Positions 46,955-54,893 are shown, numbered from the stretch's first letter. The stretch: DNA of 64,000 nucleotides from an uncultured Clostridia bacterium (GCA_934777435.1 CAKVNK010000002.1:124001-188000), one strand, 5' to 3'. A program made the numbers and translations. The notes: a model not told the origin generated them from the sequence alone.

Positions 46955-48264
46955 TGTTTAAAACATTAGCTGACGCATTTAAAATTAAGGAAATAAGAAA
47001 CAAGTTATTATTAACTATTCTCTTATTATTCATTTACCGCCTTGGTTGTTGGATTCCAATTCCGGGCATCAATATTGACGCTTATGCATCTAACGTTGAA
47101 GACAACACCTTCCTTAGTTTGTTAAGTGCAGTAAGCGGTGGAGCATTAAGTCAAGGTTCCTTCTTGGCTTTGGGTGTTTCACCTTATATCACATCAAGCA
47201 TTATTATTCAGTTGTTGAGTGCTGTTATCCCTAGTTGGCAAGCACTTGCAAAAGATGGTGGTGCTGATGGTAGAAAACGCTTGAATTTGTACACAAAAAT
47301 TGCAGCCCTTATCATATCAATTGCACAAGCACTTGGTATTGCAATCGGCTTCAATTCAGCAAGCGGTGCTGACTTAACAGCATTTGGCAACAATAAATTT
47401 GTATTCTACGCATTTGTTGTTACTATGCTTGTTGCTGGTGCAATGTTTACAGTTTGGCTTGGCGAAAAAATCACAGAAATTGGCATTGGCAATGGTATGT
47501 CATTGTTGATTTTCGTTGGTATTTTATCAAGTGCAGCAAAAACAGTCTTTGACAACTTTAGAGATATGGCTGTTGGTGGTGCAACAACTCAAAAAGCAAT
47601 CTGGCGTTTAATTTTGTTTGTAGTTGTATTAATTCTTATCTTCGCACTTGTTGTCTTTGTTGACGGCGGTGAAAGAAGAGTTAATGTTCAATATGCAAAA
47701 CAAATGAAAGGCAGAAAAATGTATGGTGGTCAATCTACATTTATTCCTGTCCGTGTTAATGCAAATGGCGTTATGCCTATCATTTTCGCAAGCACAATCC
47801 TTTCCTTCCCACAACTTATTATGTCAATCATCAATCCTAATGCGACTGGTGGTTTTATAGGCTGGTGGAATAAATGGCTTGGTGCTGGCACATGGATTTA
47901 TGCCATTGTTTTATCATTATTGATTTTGGCATTTGCATATTTCTATTCAATGCTCAATTTCGATACTGAACAAATCTCACGTCAAATTCAACAAAATGGT
48001 GGCTTTATTCAAGGTATTCGTCCTGGTAAACCAACCGCAGATTATCTTGGTGGCATCAACAAGAGAATTACACTTTTCGGTGCAATATTCTTGGCATTTA
48101 TGGCACTTGTTCCAACACTTTTGTTCACATTTATCGGTGCGGGCAGTGTTACAAGTGCGTTCAGTGCAACTGGTATGCTGATTATCGTTTCTGTGGCACT
48201 TGAATTTGATAAACAACTTGAAGCACAAATGCTTGCAAGAAATTATCGTGGATTTTTAAAGTAA
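46954..48264 (+). CDS. secY: Protein translocase subunit SecY
   Basis: Encodes 436 aa, usual length, with ten hydrophobic segments. SecY is the channel of the Sec translocon for secretion and membrane insertion, and the GLUG and lipoproteins here would use it. Landmarks: RLGCWIPIPGINIDAY, GGALSQGSFLALGVSPYITSSIIIQLL (plug/TM2), GERRVNVQYAKQMKGRKMYGG, and the cytoplasmic loop IQQNGGFIQGIRPGKPT. GAGGAGG overlaps the end of rplO. About 150 nt with imperfect hairpins separate it from adk. Confidence 0.98.
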   Translation: MFKTLADAFKIKEIRNKLLLTILLLFIYRLGCWIPIPGINIDAYASNVEDNTFLSLLSAVSGGALSQGSFLALGVSPYITSSIIIQLLSAVIPSWQALAKDGGADGRKRLNLYTKIAALIISIAQALGIAIGFNSASGADLTAFGNNKFVFYAFVVTMLVAGAMFTVWLGEKITEIGIGNGMSLLIFVGILSSAAKTVFDNFRDMAVGGATTQKAIWRLILFVVVLILIFALVVFVDGGERRVNVQYAKQMKGRKMYGGQSTFIPVRVNANGVMPIIFASTILSFPQLIMSIINPNATGGFIGWWNKWLGAGTWIYAIVLSLLILAFAYFYSMLNFDTEQISRQIQQNGGFIQGIRPGKPTADYLGGINKRITLFGAIFLAFMALVPTLLFTFIGAGSVTSAFSATGMLIIVSVALEFDKQLEAQMLARNYRGFLK

Positions 48265-48413
48265 GTTAGTTTTGGCTTTGCTTTAAATTAACTTATTGCT
48301 ATAAATAAACCAATTTTCAGGCTACGGCTTGAATTTTGGTTTGTTAAAAATCTGACAAACGGCAGGTTTTAAAAGCAATTTGCTTAACCGCATTTTGCGT
48401 TAAAAGGGGTTTT

Positions 48414-49031
48414 ATGAATATCGTACTTATCGGTATCCAAGGCTCTGGCAAGGGCACTTTGGTTGCAGATCTTCAAAATTACATCGATTTTGAGTTGATT
48501 TCAACTGGAAAATTGTTCCGTGATGAAATTGCAACTGGCTCACAACTTGGCAAGTATATTGCTGAACTTATAAATGCTGGTAACTTGGTGGATAATGATA
48601 CTGTTATGCAAGTTTTAAAAAATAAACTTGATTCGGTTGCAAAACCAAATGTTGTGTTTGATGGTTTCCCAAGAGAAATTGGTCAAGCCAAATTGCTTAA
48701 ACAAATAATGGACGTTGATTTAGTTATCAATTTAAATTTAAGCAAAGAAAAGGCGATTGATAGGTTGCTTAACCGCCTTACTTGCAAAAAATGTAATTTA
48801 ATAACTAAAAAGACCGAAGTAAATTCAAACGTTTGCTCAGCATGTGGTGGCGAATTGTTCACCCGTGATGATGATACTGTTGAATCAATCAACAAACGTT
48901 TTGAAATATTTGAAAACAACACATTACCACTTCTTGATTTGTATAAATCATGGGGCGTTAAAGTTGTTGATATAGACGCAAGTCAAACACCAAAACAGGT
49001 TTTGGCAGACGTGATGAGGGTAATTAAATGA
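48414..49031 (+). CDS. adk: Adenylate kinase, zinc-LID type
   Basis: Encodes 205 aa. Interconverts AMP + ATP and 2 ADP. P-loop is GIQGSGKGT (7-15) rather than the common GPPGAGKGT. FDGFPRE (82-88) and the LID cysteines C124/C127/C141/C144 (CKKC...CSAC) are present, marking the zinc-bound Gram-positive LID. AAAGGGG precedes the ATG. It overlaps map by 4 nt (ATGA). Adk at this spc position is standard; the altered P-loop leaves a slight chance of another NMP kinase specificity. Confidence 0.93.
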   Translation: MNIVLIGIQGSGKGTLVADLQNYIDFELISTGKLFRDEIATGSQLGKYIAELINAGNLVDNDTVMQVLKNKLDSVAKPNVVFDGFPREIGQAKLLKQIMDVDLVINLNLSKEKAIDRLLNRLTCKKCNLITKKTEVNSNVCSACGGELFTRDDDTVESINKRFEIFENNTLPLLDLYKSWGVKVVDIDASQTPKQVLADVMRVIK

Positions 49032-49774
49032 GCGTAACCATAAAAACCGAAGAACAAATTGAAATTATGCGTCAAGCAGGTAAAATTTTAAGGGATACCT
49101 TAAATATGCTTGAACAACACGTATTTCCTGGCCAAACAAGTTTGCGCCTTAATGATTTGGCCTATCAATATATTAAATCCCAAGGCGCTATTCCTTCCTT
49201 CCTCGGATACGAGGGTTTTCCGTTTACCATTTGTGCAAGTGTTAACGAACAAGTGGTGCACGGATTTTGTAACGATCAGCCTTTAGTAGATGGCGACATA
49301 ATCAGCATTGACTGTGGCGTCATTTACAACGGGTGGCAAAGTGATGCTGCTAGGACATTTGCTGTGGGCAACATTTCACTTGAAAAACAAAGGTTAATTA
49401 ACGACACAAAGCAATCTTTCTTTGAGGGGCTTAAAGGCATCAAAGCAGGCAGTAGATTAGGCAATATCAGCCATCAAATTCAAACCTACCTTGAAAGCCG
49501 TGGCTATGGCGTTGTACGTGAATTAACAGGGCACGGTATAGGCACTGAAATGCACGAAGACCCATATGTGCCAAACTATGGTAAGTACAATTCTGGTATT
49601 GTGCTTCAAGCAGGTATGACCTTGGCAATCGAACCAATGGTTACACTTGGCAAACGTGATGTGGTTATGGAAGACAACGAGTGGACAATATCTACTTGGG
49701 ACGGCCGTCCAGCAGCACATTATGAAAACACCATTTTAATCACAAAAGATGGCGTTGAAATTCTGTCATTATAG
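49028..49774 (+). CDS. map: Methionine aminopeptidase, type I
   Basis: Encodes 248 aa. Removes N-terminal Met from nascent proteins. The five metal ligands are all there: D95 (SIDCG), D106 (QSDAART), H169 (TGHGIG), E202 (IEPM) and E233 (HYENT); H79 (VVHG) lines the pocket. Overlaps adk by 4 nt, indicating coupled translation. Its stop is followed by the KOW gene 7 nt later. Confidence 0.97.
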   Translation: MSVTIKTEEQIEIMRQAGKILRDTLNMLEQHVFPGQTSLRLNDLAYQYIKSQGAIPSFLGYEGFPFTICASVNEQVVHGFCNDQPLVDGDIISIDCGVIYNGWQSDAARTFAVGNISLEKQRLINDTKQSFFEGLKGIKAGSRLGNISHQIQTYLESRGYGVVRELTGHGIGTEMHEDPYVPNYGKYNSGIVLQAGMTLAIEPMVTLGKRDVVMEDNEWTISTWDGRPAAHYENTILITKDGVEILSL

Positions 49775-49781
49775 GAGTGGT

Positions 49782-50054
49782 ATGAACAATCAATTTACAG
49801 CCGGTGATATTGTTAAATCAGTTGCTGGGCACGATAAAAACCGCATATTTTTAGTGGTTTCTATTGACAAAATTGGATATCCTGTTATAATAGATGGTAG
49901 ATTTCGAGTTCGTAACAAATTAAAGACTAAAAACCCAAAACATTTGGTGAAGTTGGCGCATGATGAAGCGGTTTACAACAAGTTCCTTTCACCAATCGTC
50001 ACTGACACTGAAATCTACAATGCACTTAAAGTGTATAAAACTGATAAGGAGTAA
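49782..50054 (+). CDS. KOW-domain RNA-binding protein (L14e/YlxR-like position)
   Basis: Encodes 90 aa. The ATG has TAGGAG upstream; earlier in-frame codons overlap map. The N-terminal half (FTAGDIVKSVAGHDKNRIFLVVSI...VIIDGRFR) is a KOW fold like those of L14e/L27e-type RNA-binding proteins that sit between map and infA in many Clostridia. Likely ribosome-associated; the exact role is unknown. Confidence 0.85.
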   Translation: MNNQFTAGDIVKSVAGHDKNRIFLVVSIDKIGYPVIIDGRFRVRNKLKTKNPKHLVKLAHDEAVYNKFLSPIVTDTEIYNALKVYKTDKE

Positions 50055-50055
50055 T

Positions 50056-50277
50056 ATGTCGAAAGAAGATGTTATCGATGTAGAAGGCGAAATTGTGGAC
50101 GTTTTATCAAACGGCAATTTCAAGGTTAAAATCATGAACGACCATTATATCACTGCTTATGTATCAGGCAAATTGCGTACTAACAAAATTCGTGTTTTGC
50201 TTGGCGACAAAGTTAAAGTGGAAATGACACCTTATGATTTAACCAAAGGCAGAATCGTTTGGCGTGATAAAAACTAG
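50056..50277 (+). CDS. infA: Translation initiation factor IF-1
   Basis: Encodes 73 aa. The ATG follows AAGGAGTAAT, 1 nt after the KOW gene stop; in-frame codons upstream lie inside that gene. Opens SKEDVIDVEGEIVDVLSNGNFKVKI and has the S1-like KIRVLLGDKVKVEMTPYDLTKGRIVWR. IF-1 occupies the A site during initiation. Next gene is rpmJ. Confidence 0.98.
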   Translation: MSKEDVIDVEGEIVDVLSNGNFKVKIMNDHYITAYVSGKLRTNKIRVLLGDKVKVEMTPYDLTKGRIVWRDKN

Positions 50278-50361
50278 CAAACCTAGTTTCTAATAACTAG
50301 TTGTTATCTAGTTTAACCAAATAAATTTATGTGAATTTATATTCAAAAGGAGAAATAAACG

Positions 50362-50478
50362 GTGAAAGTTAGACCATCTGTTAAACCAATTTGTGAAAAA
50401 TGCAAGGTTATCAAACGTAATGGTAAAGTTATGGTAATCTGTTCAAAATCACCTAAACATAAACAACGTCAAGGTTAA
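50362..50478 (+). CDS. rpmJ: 50S ribosomal protein L36, zinc form
   Basis: Encodes 38 aa from a GTG start with AAAGGAG upstream. The reading is MKVRPSVKPICEKCKV..., with ligands C11, C14, C27 and H33, the C+ L36 type, and the ending KHKQRQG. It is the smallest ribosomal protein, organising 23S helices near the A site. Located 84 nt after infA. The stop sits at the head of the structured gap before rpsM. Confidence 0.96.
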   Translation: MKVRPSVKPICEKCKVIKRNGKVMVICSKSPKHKQRQG

Positions 50479-50624
50479 GCCTTGGCTGTCTTTGTTTGTA
50501 AGTGCTATCCTTACATATTAACAAACTTAAATTTGAAAACAAGCACAACACCTCGCGGCAATTTGGTGTTGTGAGAATAATAAAAACAATTAAAAACTTA
50601 ATCTTGTGTCGGGTTAGTAAATAT

Positions 50625-50694
50625 ATATGTTTCGTGTTGTACACTCAACATATTTAGACACCTAAAATCCTAGTTGCATTTGTTGGGGTTTTAG
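50625..50694 (+). repeat. RNA element copy 1 (two hairpins)
   Basis: Hairpin A: ATATGTT-TC-GTGT-loop-ACAC-TC-AACATAT, a symmetric TC/TC internal loop. After an 8-nt linker, hairpin B: CTAAAATCCTAG pairs with TTGGGGTTTTAG over a 9-nt loop. Loop segment GTTGCATTT is complementary to AAATGCAAC at 50703-50711, just downstream (pseudoknot or alternative pairing). Confidence 0.7.
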
Positions 50695-50715
50695 TGAATT
50701 TAAAATGCAACCAAA

Positions 50716-50788
50716 ATATGTTTCGAACATAAGTTCTCAACATATAAATTATCCTAAAATCCTAATTCGATGCTGATTGGGGTTTTGG
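50716..50788 (+). repeat. RNA element copy 2 (two hairpins)
   Basis: Hairpin A: ATATGTT-TC-GAAC-loop-GTTC-TC-AACATAT, same outer stem and TC/TC internal loop as copy 1, with the inner stem changed on both sides. After an identical 8-nt linker, hairpin B: CTAAAATCCTAAT pairs with ATTGGGGTTTTGG over a 9-nt loop. GATGCTGATTGGG can instead pair with 50874-50887. Confidence 0.7.
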
Positions 50789-50911
50789 AGCAAATTTTAA
50801 ATTTATCCTAAACTTTGCAAGTAAGCTTGCAGTTTGAAAAAATTTAAAATTTATTGCTTGTTAAAACAAGCAACCCAATCTAGCATCACACTATTATTTG
50901 GAGGAAAATAT

Positions 50912-51280
50912 ATGGCTCGTATATCCGGTGTGGATTTACCTAATGAAAAGAGAGTGGAAATCGGTTTAACCTATATTTACGGTATCGGCAGAACCACTTC
51001 CAACAAAATCTTGGCTGCGACAGGTATTAACCCTGACACTCGCGTCAAAGATTTAACCGAAAACGACATTGCAGCAATTCGTAAATATATCGAATCTAAC
51101 TGCACCGTTGAAGGTGAAAAACGTAAAGATGTTGCTTTAGACATCAAAAGATTAAAAGAAATCAGATGCTATCGTGGCCTTCGTCACATTGCTCATTTGC
51201 CTGTTCGTGGTCAATCAAGCAAGCAAAATGCACGCACATGTAAAGGTCCTAAAAAGACAATAGCAAATAAGAAGAAGTAA
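50912..51280 (+). CDS. rpsM: 30S ribosomal protein S13
   Basis: Encodes 122 aa. The ATG follows GGAGG at 7 nt and gives MARISGVDLPNEKRVEIGLTYIYGIG; upstream in-frame codons fall in the structured leader. S13 contacts P-site tRNA and L5. The C-terminal RCYRGLRHIAHLPVRGQSSKQNART and basic tail are intact. First gene of the alpha segment. Confidence 0.97.
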   Translation: MARISGVDLPNEKRVEIGLTYIYGIGRTTSNKILAATGINPDTRVKDLTENDIAAIRKYIESNCTVEGEKRKDVALDIKRLKEIRCYRGLRHIAHLPVRGQSSKQNARTCKGPKKTIANKKK

Positions 51281-51290
51281 GGAGGAATAA

Positions 51291-51683
51291 ATGGCTAATA
51301 CTGCTAAAAAAGTTGTAAAGAAAAAGAAATTTTTAGCCCCAAATGGTGAAGGCGAAGTTCACATTTTGGCTGGCCCAAACAACACAATCGTATCTTTAAC
51401 TTGCCAAGGTAATCTTCTTGCTCAATCAAGTGCCGGTGCTCGTGGCAACCGTGGTGCTAAAAAGACTACACCATTTGCTGCTCAAGACGCTGTTGAGGCT
51501 TGTTTAAAAGATGTTGCTAACTTTGGTATCACTAAAGTTGCAATTTATGTCAAAGGTGCGGGCGTTGCTCGTGAATCTGCTATCCGTGCAGTTGGAACTG
51601 CTGGTCTTCAAGTTACTATGATTAAAGACGTATCTCCAATCGCCCACAATGGTTGCAGACCACCTAAGGCTAGAAGGTTATAG
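51291..51683 (+). CDS. rpsK: 30S ribosomal protein S11
   Basis: Encodes 130 aa. S11 forms the platform around the E-site mRNA. VHILAGPNNTIVSLTCQGN, SSAGARGNRGAKKTTPFAAQ, GAGVARESAIRAVG and DVSPIAHNGCRPPKARR are family landmarks. AAGGAGGAATAA precedes the ATG. Confidence 0.98.
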   Translation: MANTAKKVVKKKKFLAPNGEGEVHILAGPNNTIVSLTCQGNLLAQSSAGARGNRGAKKTTPFAAQDAVEACLKDVANFGITKVAIYVKGAGVARESAIRAVGTAGLQVTMIKDVSPIAHNGCRPPKARRL

Positions 51684-51691
51684 GAGGAAAT

Positions 51692-52312
51692 ATGGCAAAA
51701 AATACTAGTCCAAGTTGTAAACAATGCCGTAGGGAAGGTTGCAAACTTTTCTTAAAAGGTGAAAGATGCTTAACTAAATGTGCTTTTGATAAACGCCCTG
51801 TTGTTCCTGGTCAACATGGTACCGCTAGAAAGAAAATCAGCGAATATGGCGTTCAATTACGTGAAAAGAACAAAGTTAGACGTAACTATGGTTTGCTTGA
51901 AAAACAATTTAGAATTTATTATGAAAAAGCCGTTGCCAGCAAAGAAGCAACTGGTTGGGCTTTGCTTAAAATGCTTGAATTAAGGCTTGACAACGTTGTT
52001 TATCGTTGCGGTTTGGGTTCTTCTCGTGCCGAAGCAAGACAAATTGTTAACCACGGCCACATCACTGTTAATGGTAAAAAGGTTAATATCCCTTCATACC
52101 AAGTTAAAGTTGGCGATGTGATTGCTGTTAAAGAAAGCAAACAAGAACTTGATATGTTCAAAGGTTTGAAAGAATCAACTAAAGTTAATACACCAAAATG
52201 GCTTGAATTTAATATGGAAAGCCTTTCAGGTAAAGTTTTGGCATTACCAGAACGTGATGATATTGACTTGAACATTCAAGAACACTTGATTGTCGAATTT
52301 TATTCAAGATAA
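51692..52312 (+). CDS. rpsD: 30S ribosomal protein S4, zinc form
   Basis: Encodes 206 aa. S4 is a primary 16S binder, an accuracy protein, and the classical alpha-operon repressor. N-terminal zinc region C9-x2-C12...C26-x3-C30 (one residue shorter than the usual C-x4-C, with an extra C17), then FDKRPVVPGQHG. The S4 RNA-binding domain contains LELRLDNVVYRCGLGSSRAEARQIVNHGHI. AGGAGG precedes the ATG. Confidence 0.97.
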   Translation: MAKNTSPSCKQCRREGCKLFLKGERCLTKCAFDKRPVVPGQHGTARKKISEYGVQLREKNKVRRNYGLLEKQFRIYYEKAVASKEATGWALLKMLELRLDNVVYRCGLGSSRAEARQIVNHGHITVNGKKVNIPSYQVKVGDVIAVKESKQELDMFKGLKESTKVNTPKWLEFNMESLSGKVLALPERDDIDLNIQEHLIVEFYSR

Positions 52313-52326
52313 TAGGAGAAATAATT

Positions 52327-53283
52327 ATGATGGAAATCGAAAAACCAAAAATTTCTTTGGAAGAATCAGACAATGGGGCAAATGCAATAATCACTGTGGA
52401 ACCTATGGAAAAGGGTTTTGGCATTACGATTGGCAATATGTTGCGTAGAACACTTTTAAGTTCTTTGCCTGGTGCTGCTGTTGTTGGCATCAAGATTAAA
52501 GGCGTTTTGCATGAATTTTCAACAATTAAGGGCGTTACTGAAGACGTGCCAGATATTGTTTTAAATTTGAAATCTTTGGCTGTTAAGACTGAAAGCAAAG
52601 ACGAAGACTTTAAAGGTAAAATGACTTTGAACGTTAAAGGTCCTAAAGTTGTTTATGCAAAAGATATTGAATGCGAAGAAGGCATTTCTATTGTTAACCC
52701 TGATTTGTATATCTGCACACTTGACGATGACGCTGACCTTCAAATGACTTTATATGTTGGCCGTGGCCGTGGTTATGTGCCTGCAAGTCAAAACAAAGAA
52801 TATTCTGATGAAGTGGATTACATCGCAATCGATTCATTATTCACTCCTGTTAAACGCGTGAACTTTGAAGTTCAATCAAGCCGTGTTGGTCGTAGCCTCG
52901 ACTTTGATAAACTTGTGCTTGACGTTCAAACACGTGGAACAGTTAGTGCAAAAGAAGTTGTTGCACTTTCTGCAAAACTTCTTAACGATTATGCAACCAT
53001 GTTCGTTGAACTTGTTGAAGGTATGGACGGCATGAATATCTTAGTTGCTCGTAAAGAAGACGAAAGAACAAAATTGTATGAAAAACCTATTGAGGAAATG
53101 GAATTGAGTGTTCGTAGTTATAACTGCTTGAAACGTGCTGGCATCGACACTATTGGCGATCTTGCTAAAAAGACTCGCAGTGAAATGATGAAAGTTCGTA
53201 ACATGGGTGCTAAATCTATGGAAGAAGTTATTGCTAAACTTGATGCACTTGGCATTGTCCTTGAAGGCAATGAAAATTATTAA
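52327..53283 (+). CDS. rpoA: RNA polymerase alpha subunit
   Basis: Encodes 318 aa. The N-terminal dimerisation and assembly domain spans about 1-230 (MEKGFGITIGNMLRRTLLSSLPGAAV; GRGRGYVPA), and the C-terminal domain about 250-318 (ELSVRSYNCLKRAGIDTIGDL; RNMGAKSMEEV), which binds UP elements and activators. Two tandem ATGs; AGGAGA lies upstream at good distance for the first. Between rpsD and rplQ as usual. Confidence 0.98.
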   Translation: MMEIEKPKISLEESDNGANAIITVEPMEKGFGITIGNMLRRTLLSSLPGAAVVGIKIKGVLHEFSTIKGVTEDVPDIVLNLKSLAVKTESKDEDFKGKMTLNVKGPKVVYAKDIECEEGISIVNPDLYICTLDDDADLQMTLYVGRGRGYVPASQNKEYSDEVDYIAIDSLFTPVKRVNFEVQSSRVGRSLDFDKLVLDVQTRGTVSAKEVVALSAKLLNDYATMFVELVEGMDGMNILVARKEDERTKLYEKPIEEMELSVRSYNCLKRAGIDTIGDLAKKTRSEMMKVRNMGAKSMEEVIAKLDALGIVLEGNENY

Positions 53284-53297
53284 GGAGGACAAACAAT

Positions 53298-53807
53298 ATG
53301 TCAAATGCTAAATTAGGTCGTCCTACTGAAGAAAGACTTGCTATTATGCGTAACCAAGCAACCGATTTGCTTTGGAAAGGTAAAATTGAAACTACCGTTG
53401 CACGTGCTAAATCACTTAAAAGTTATGTTGAAAAATTGTTAACTCTTGCAATCAATTCTTACGATGACGTTACAACTGTTACAAAAACAACTGTTAACGC
53501 TAAAGGTGAAAAGGTTACTCGTGAAGTTATGAACGATGGCCCTAAAAAACTTGCAGCACGCAGAAAAATTATGGCAAAAACTTACTCAGTTAAGGAAGAA
53601 CGTAAACCAGGTGAAAAGAAGGCTGATTACCTTACACGTATAGACAACATCAAAAATCCACTTTGCGAAAAAATCTTCAATGTATATGCTCCAAAATATG
53701 CAGCACGTGCAAAAGAAGTTGGTCAAGGCGGTGGTTACACCCGTATCCTTAAAGTTGGTGCTCGTAAAGGTGATGCTGCCGAGATGGCAATTATTGAATT
53801 GATTTAG
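53298..53807 (+). CDS. rplQ: 50S ribosomal protein L17, extended
   Basis: Encodes 169 aa, longer than the usual 115-130. The N-terminal part (KLGRPTEERLAIMRNQATDLLWKGKIETTVARAKSL) and the ending GGGYTRILKVGARKGDAAEMAIIEL are standard. The extra length is a charged insertion of about 45 residues (about 60-110) between them. L17 lies near the tunnel exit. AAGGAGG before the ATG. Last gene of the superoperon. Confidence 0.96.
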   Translation: MSNAKLGRPTEERLAIMRNQATDLLWKGKIETTVARAKSLKSYVEKLLTLAINSYDDVTTVTKTTVNAKGEKVTREVMNDGPKKLAARRKIMAKTYSVKEERKPGEKKADYLTRIDNIKNPLCEKIFNVYAPKYAARAKEVGQGGGYTRILKVGARKGDAAEMAIIELI

Positions 53808-54027
53808 TTTACTAAAGCAATGAAATAAGTTGACAACGAAAGCAATATATGGAACTTGATTCCATATGATTAAAAATGGCTATCATTGAACTTATCTAGT
53901 TTGATGATTGACACAATTTAACTTATCATTTAAGCATTATTCTTGCAAAAGACAAACCAACTAGCAGTGTTTAAGCATTGCACGGATAAAAGACAAATAG
54001 ATAGTGTTAAACTTAAATACAAATTTT
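53808..54027 (+). other. 3' region after rplQ with hairpin and short tandem repeat
   Basis: No gene. Perfect hairpin ATATGGAA/TTCCATAT at 53847-53867 without a T run. Two diverged 41-nt direct repeats start at 53929 and 53970 (each TTTAAGCATT, then AAAAGACAAA 18 nt later, then AGTG). Confidence 0.5.
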
Positions 54028-54056
54028 AAAAAGGCTTGTAAAAACAAGCCTTTTTT
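54028..54056 (+). terminator. Intrinsic terminator closing the ribosomal superoperon
   Basis: AAGGCTTGT/ACAAGCCTT perfect stem with AAAA loop and T run. Confidence 0.9.
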
Positions 54057-54263
54057 GTTGCATTTTTATGTTTAAACAATTTTTAAATTTTATTCAATTT
54101 TGCTATAAATTTTGCTTATAAAAGGAATAAATTTCTTGTCTTAATTTTGTGTGGAAATTTATTAAGGTTTTTGCTAGCATATAATTGCAATGTTATGTAC
54201 GGCAAAGATAAAAAAAGTTAAGCAAAACTTGCATATTTTATGGGTTTAAAATGGATAAAACTA

Positions 54264-54292
54264 TTGACTTTATGCCCATAATTTTGTATAAT
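54264..54292 (+). promoter_or_regulatory. str operon (rpsL) promoter
   Basis: TTGACT, 17-nt spacer, TATAAT. The expected start near 54299 gives a 5' UTR of about 220 nt. Confidence 0.8.
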
Positions 54293-54298
54293 CTTTCC

Positions 54299-54515
54299 AA
54301 CTATGGCAAAATGCTGCTTTGCCATTAGGAAGAGGTTGCTTTTTGTTGGTTTTGTTAAAAACAAATTTGGCTTTATCTAACCAAATGTGTTTAAAACCAA
54401 CCACGCATTGCTAGGCAATGCATTTTGTTTTGAAAACATGCTTAACTTCAAAACAACTGGCCACGTTATGTGGCAAAAATGTGGAAAAGTTTTCCGCATC
54501 TCAAATTTTTAAGGA
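54299..54515 (+). ncRNA. rpsL (str operon) leader RNA, multi-hairpin
   Basis: Perfect pairings in order: ATGGCAAA/TTTGCCAT (54303-54325); GTTGGTTTT/AAAACCAAC (54345-54401) enclosing TTTGG/CCAAA; GCATTGC/GCAATGC (54405-54421); GTTTTGAA/TTCAAAAC (54427-54454); GCCAC/GTGGC (54460-54474); ATGTGGAAA/TTTCCGCAT (54479-54499), the last 12 nt before the AAGGAGG site. Such density suggests ribosomal-protein feedback control. The ligand is unknown. Confidence 0.6.
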
Positions 54516-54521
54516 GGAAAA

Positions 54522-54893
54522 ATGCCTACAGTTAATCAATTAGTACGCAAAGGTAGAGTTAAACAAACTGCTAAATCACAATCAATCCTTTTGGACGAAT
54601 GCCCACAAAAACGTGGTGTGTGCTTAACAGTTACTACAACAACACCTAAAAAACCTAACTCAGCGTTACGTAAAATCTGTCGTGTACGTTTATCTAATGG
54701 CAAAGAAACAACTTGTTACATCCCTGGTGAAGGCCACAACTTGCAAGAACACAACGTAGTGTTGGTTCGTGGTGGTCGTGTTCCTGACCTTCCAGGTGTA
54801 AGATATCACGTTGTTCGTGGTGCTCTTGATACCGCTGCCGTTCAAAAACGTAAACAAGGTAGAAGTAAATATGGTGCTAAACGCCCTAAATAA
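54522..54893 (+). CDS. rpsL: 30S ribosomal protein S12
   Basis: Encodes 123 aa. S12 is the decoding-centre accuracy protein and streptomycin target. PTVNQLVRKGR, TTTTPKKPNSALRKICRVRLSNGKE and RVPDLPGVRYHVVRGALD, with the Asp that is often beta-methylthiolated, are present. The Lys in TTPKKPNSA is the usual streptomycin-sensitivity position and is Lys here. AAGGAGG precedes the ATG. Confidence 0.98.
   Translation: MPTVNQLVRKGRVKQTAKSQSILLDECPQKRGVCLTVTTTTPKKPNSALRKICRVRLSNGKETTCYIPGEGHNLQEHNVVLVRGGRVPDLPGVRYHVVRGALDTAAVQKRKQGRSKYGAKRPK

Larger units (their letters stand above)
50479..50900 (+). ncRNA. Structured leader upstream of rpsM with tandem-duplicated element
   Basis: About 430 nt between rpmJ and rpsM. 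Seen: a perfect 9-bp hairpin CACAACACC/GGTGTTGTG (50544-50573); two copies of a two-hairpin unit (50625-50694 and 50716-50788); a perfect TTGCTTG/CAAGCAA hairpin (50854-50873); and a segment 50874-50887 complementary to copy 2. Together this looks like a ribosomal-protein leader controlling rpsM-rpsK-rpsD-rpoA-rplQ. S4 is the known regulator of this operon in E. coli; the ligand here is unknown. Confidence 0.6.
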
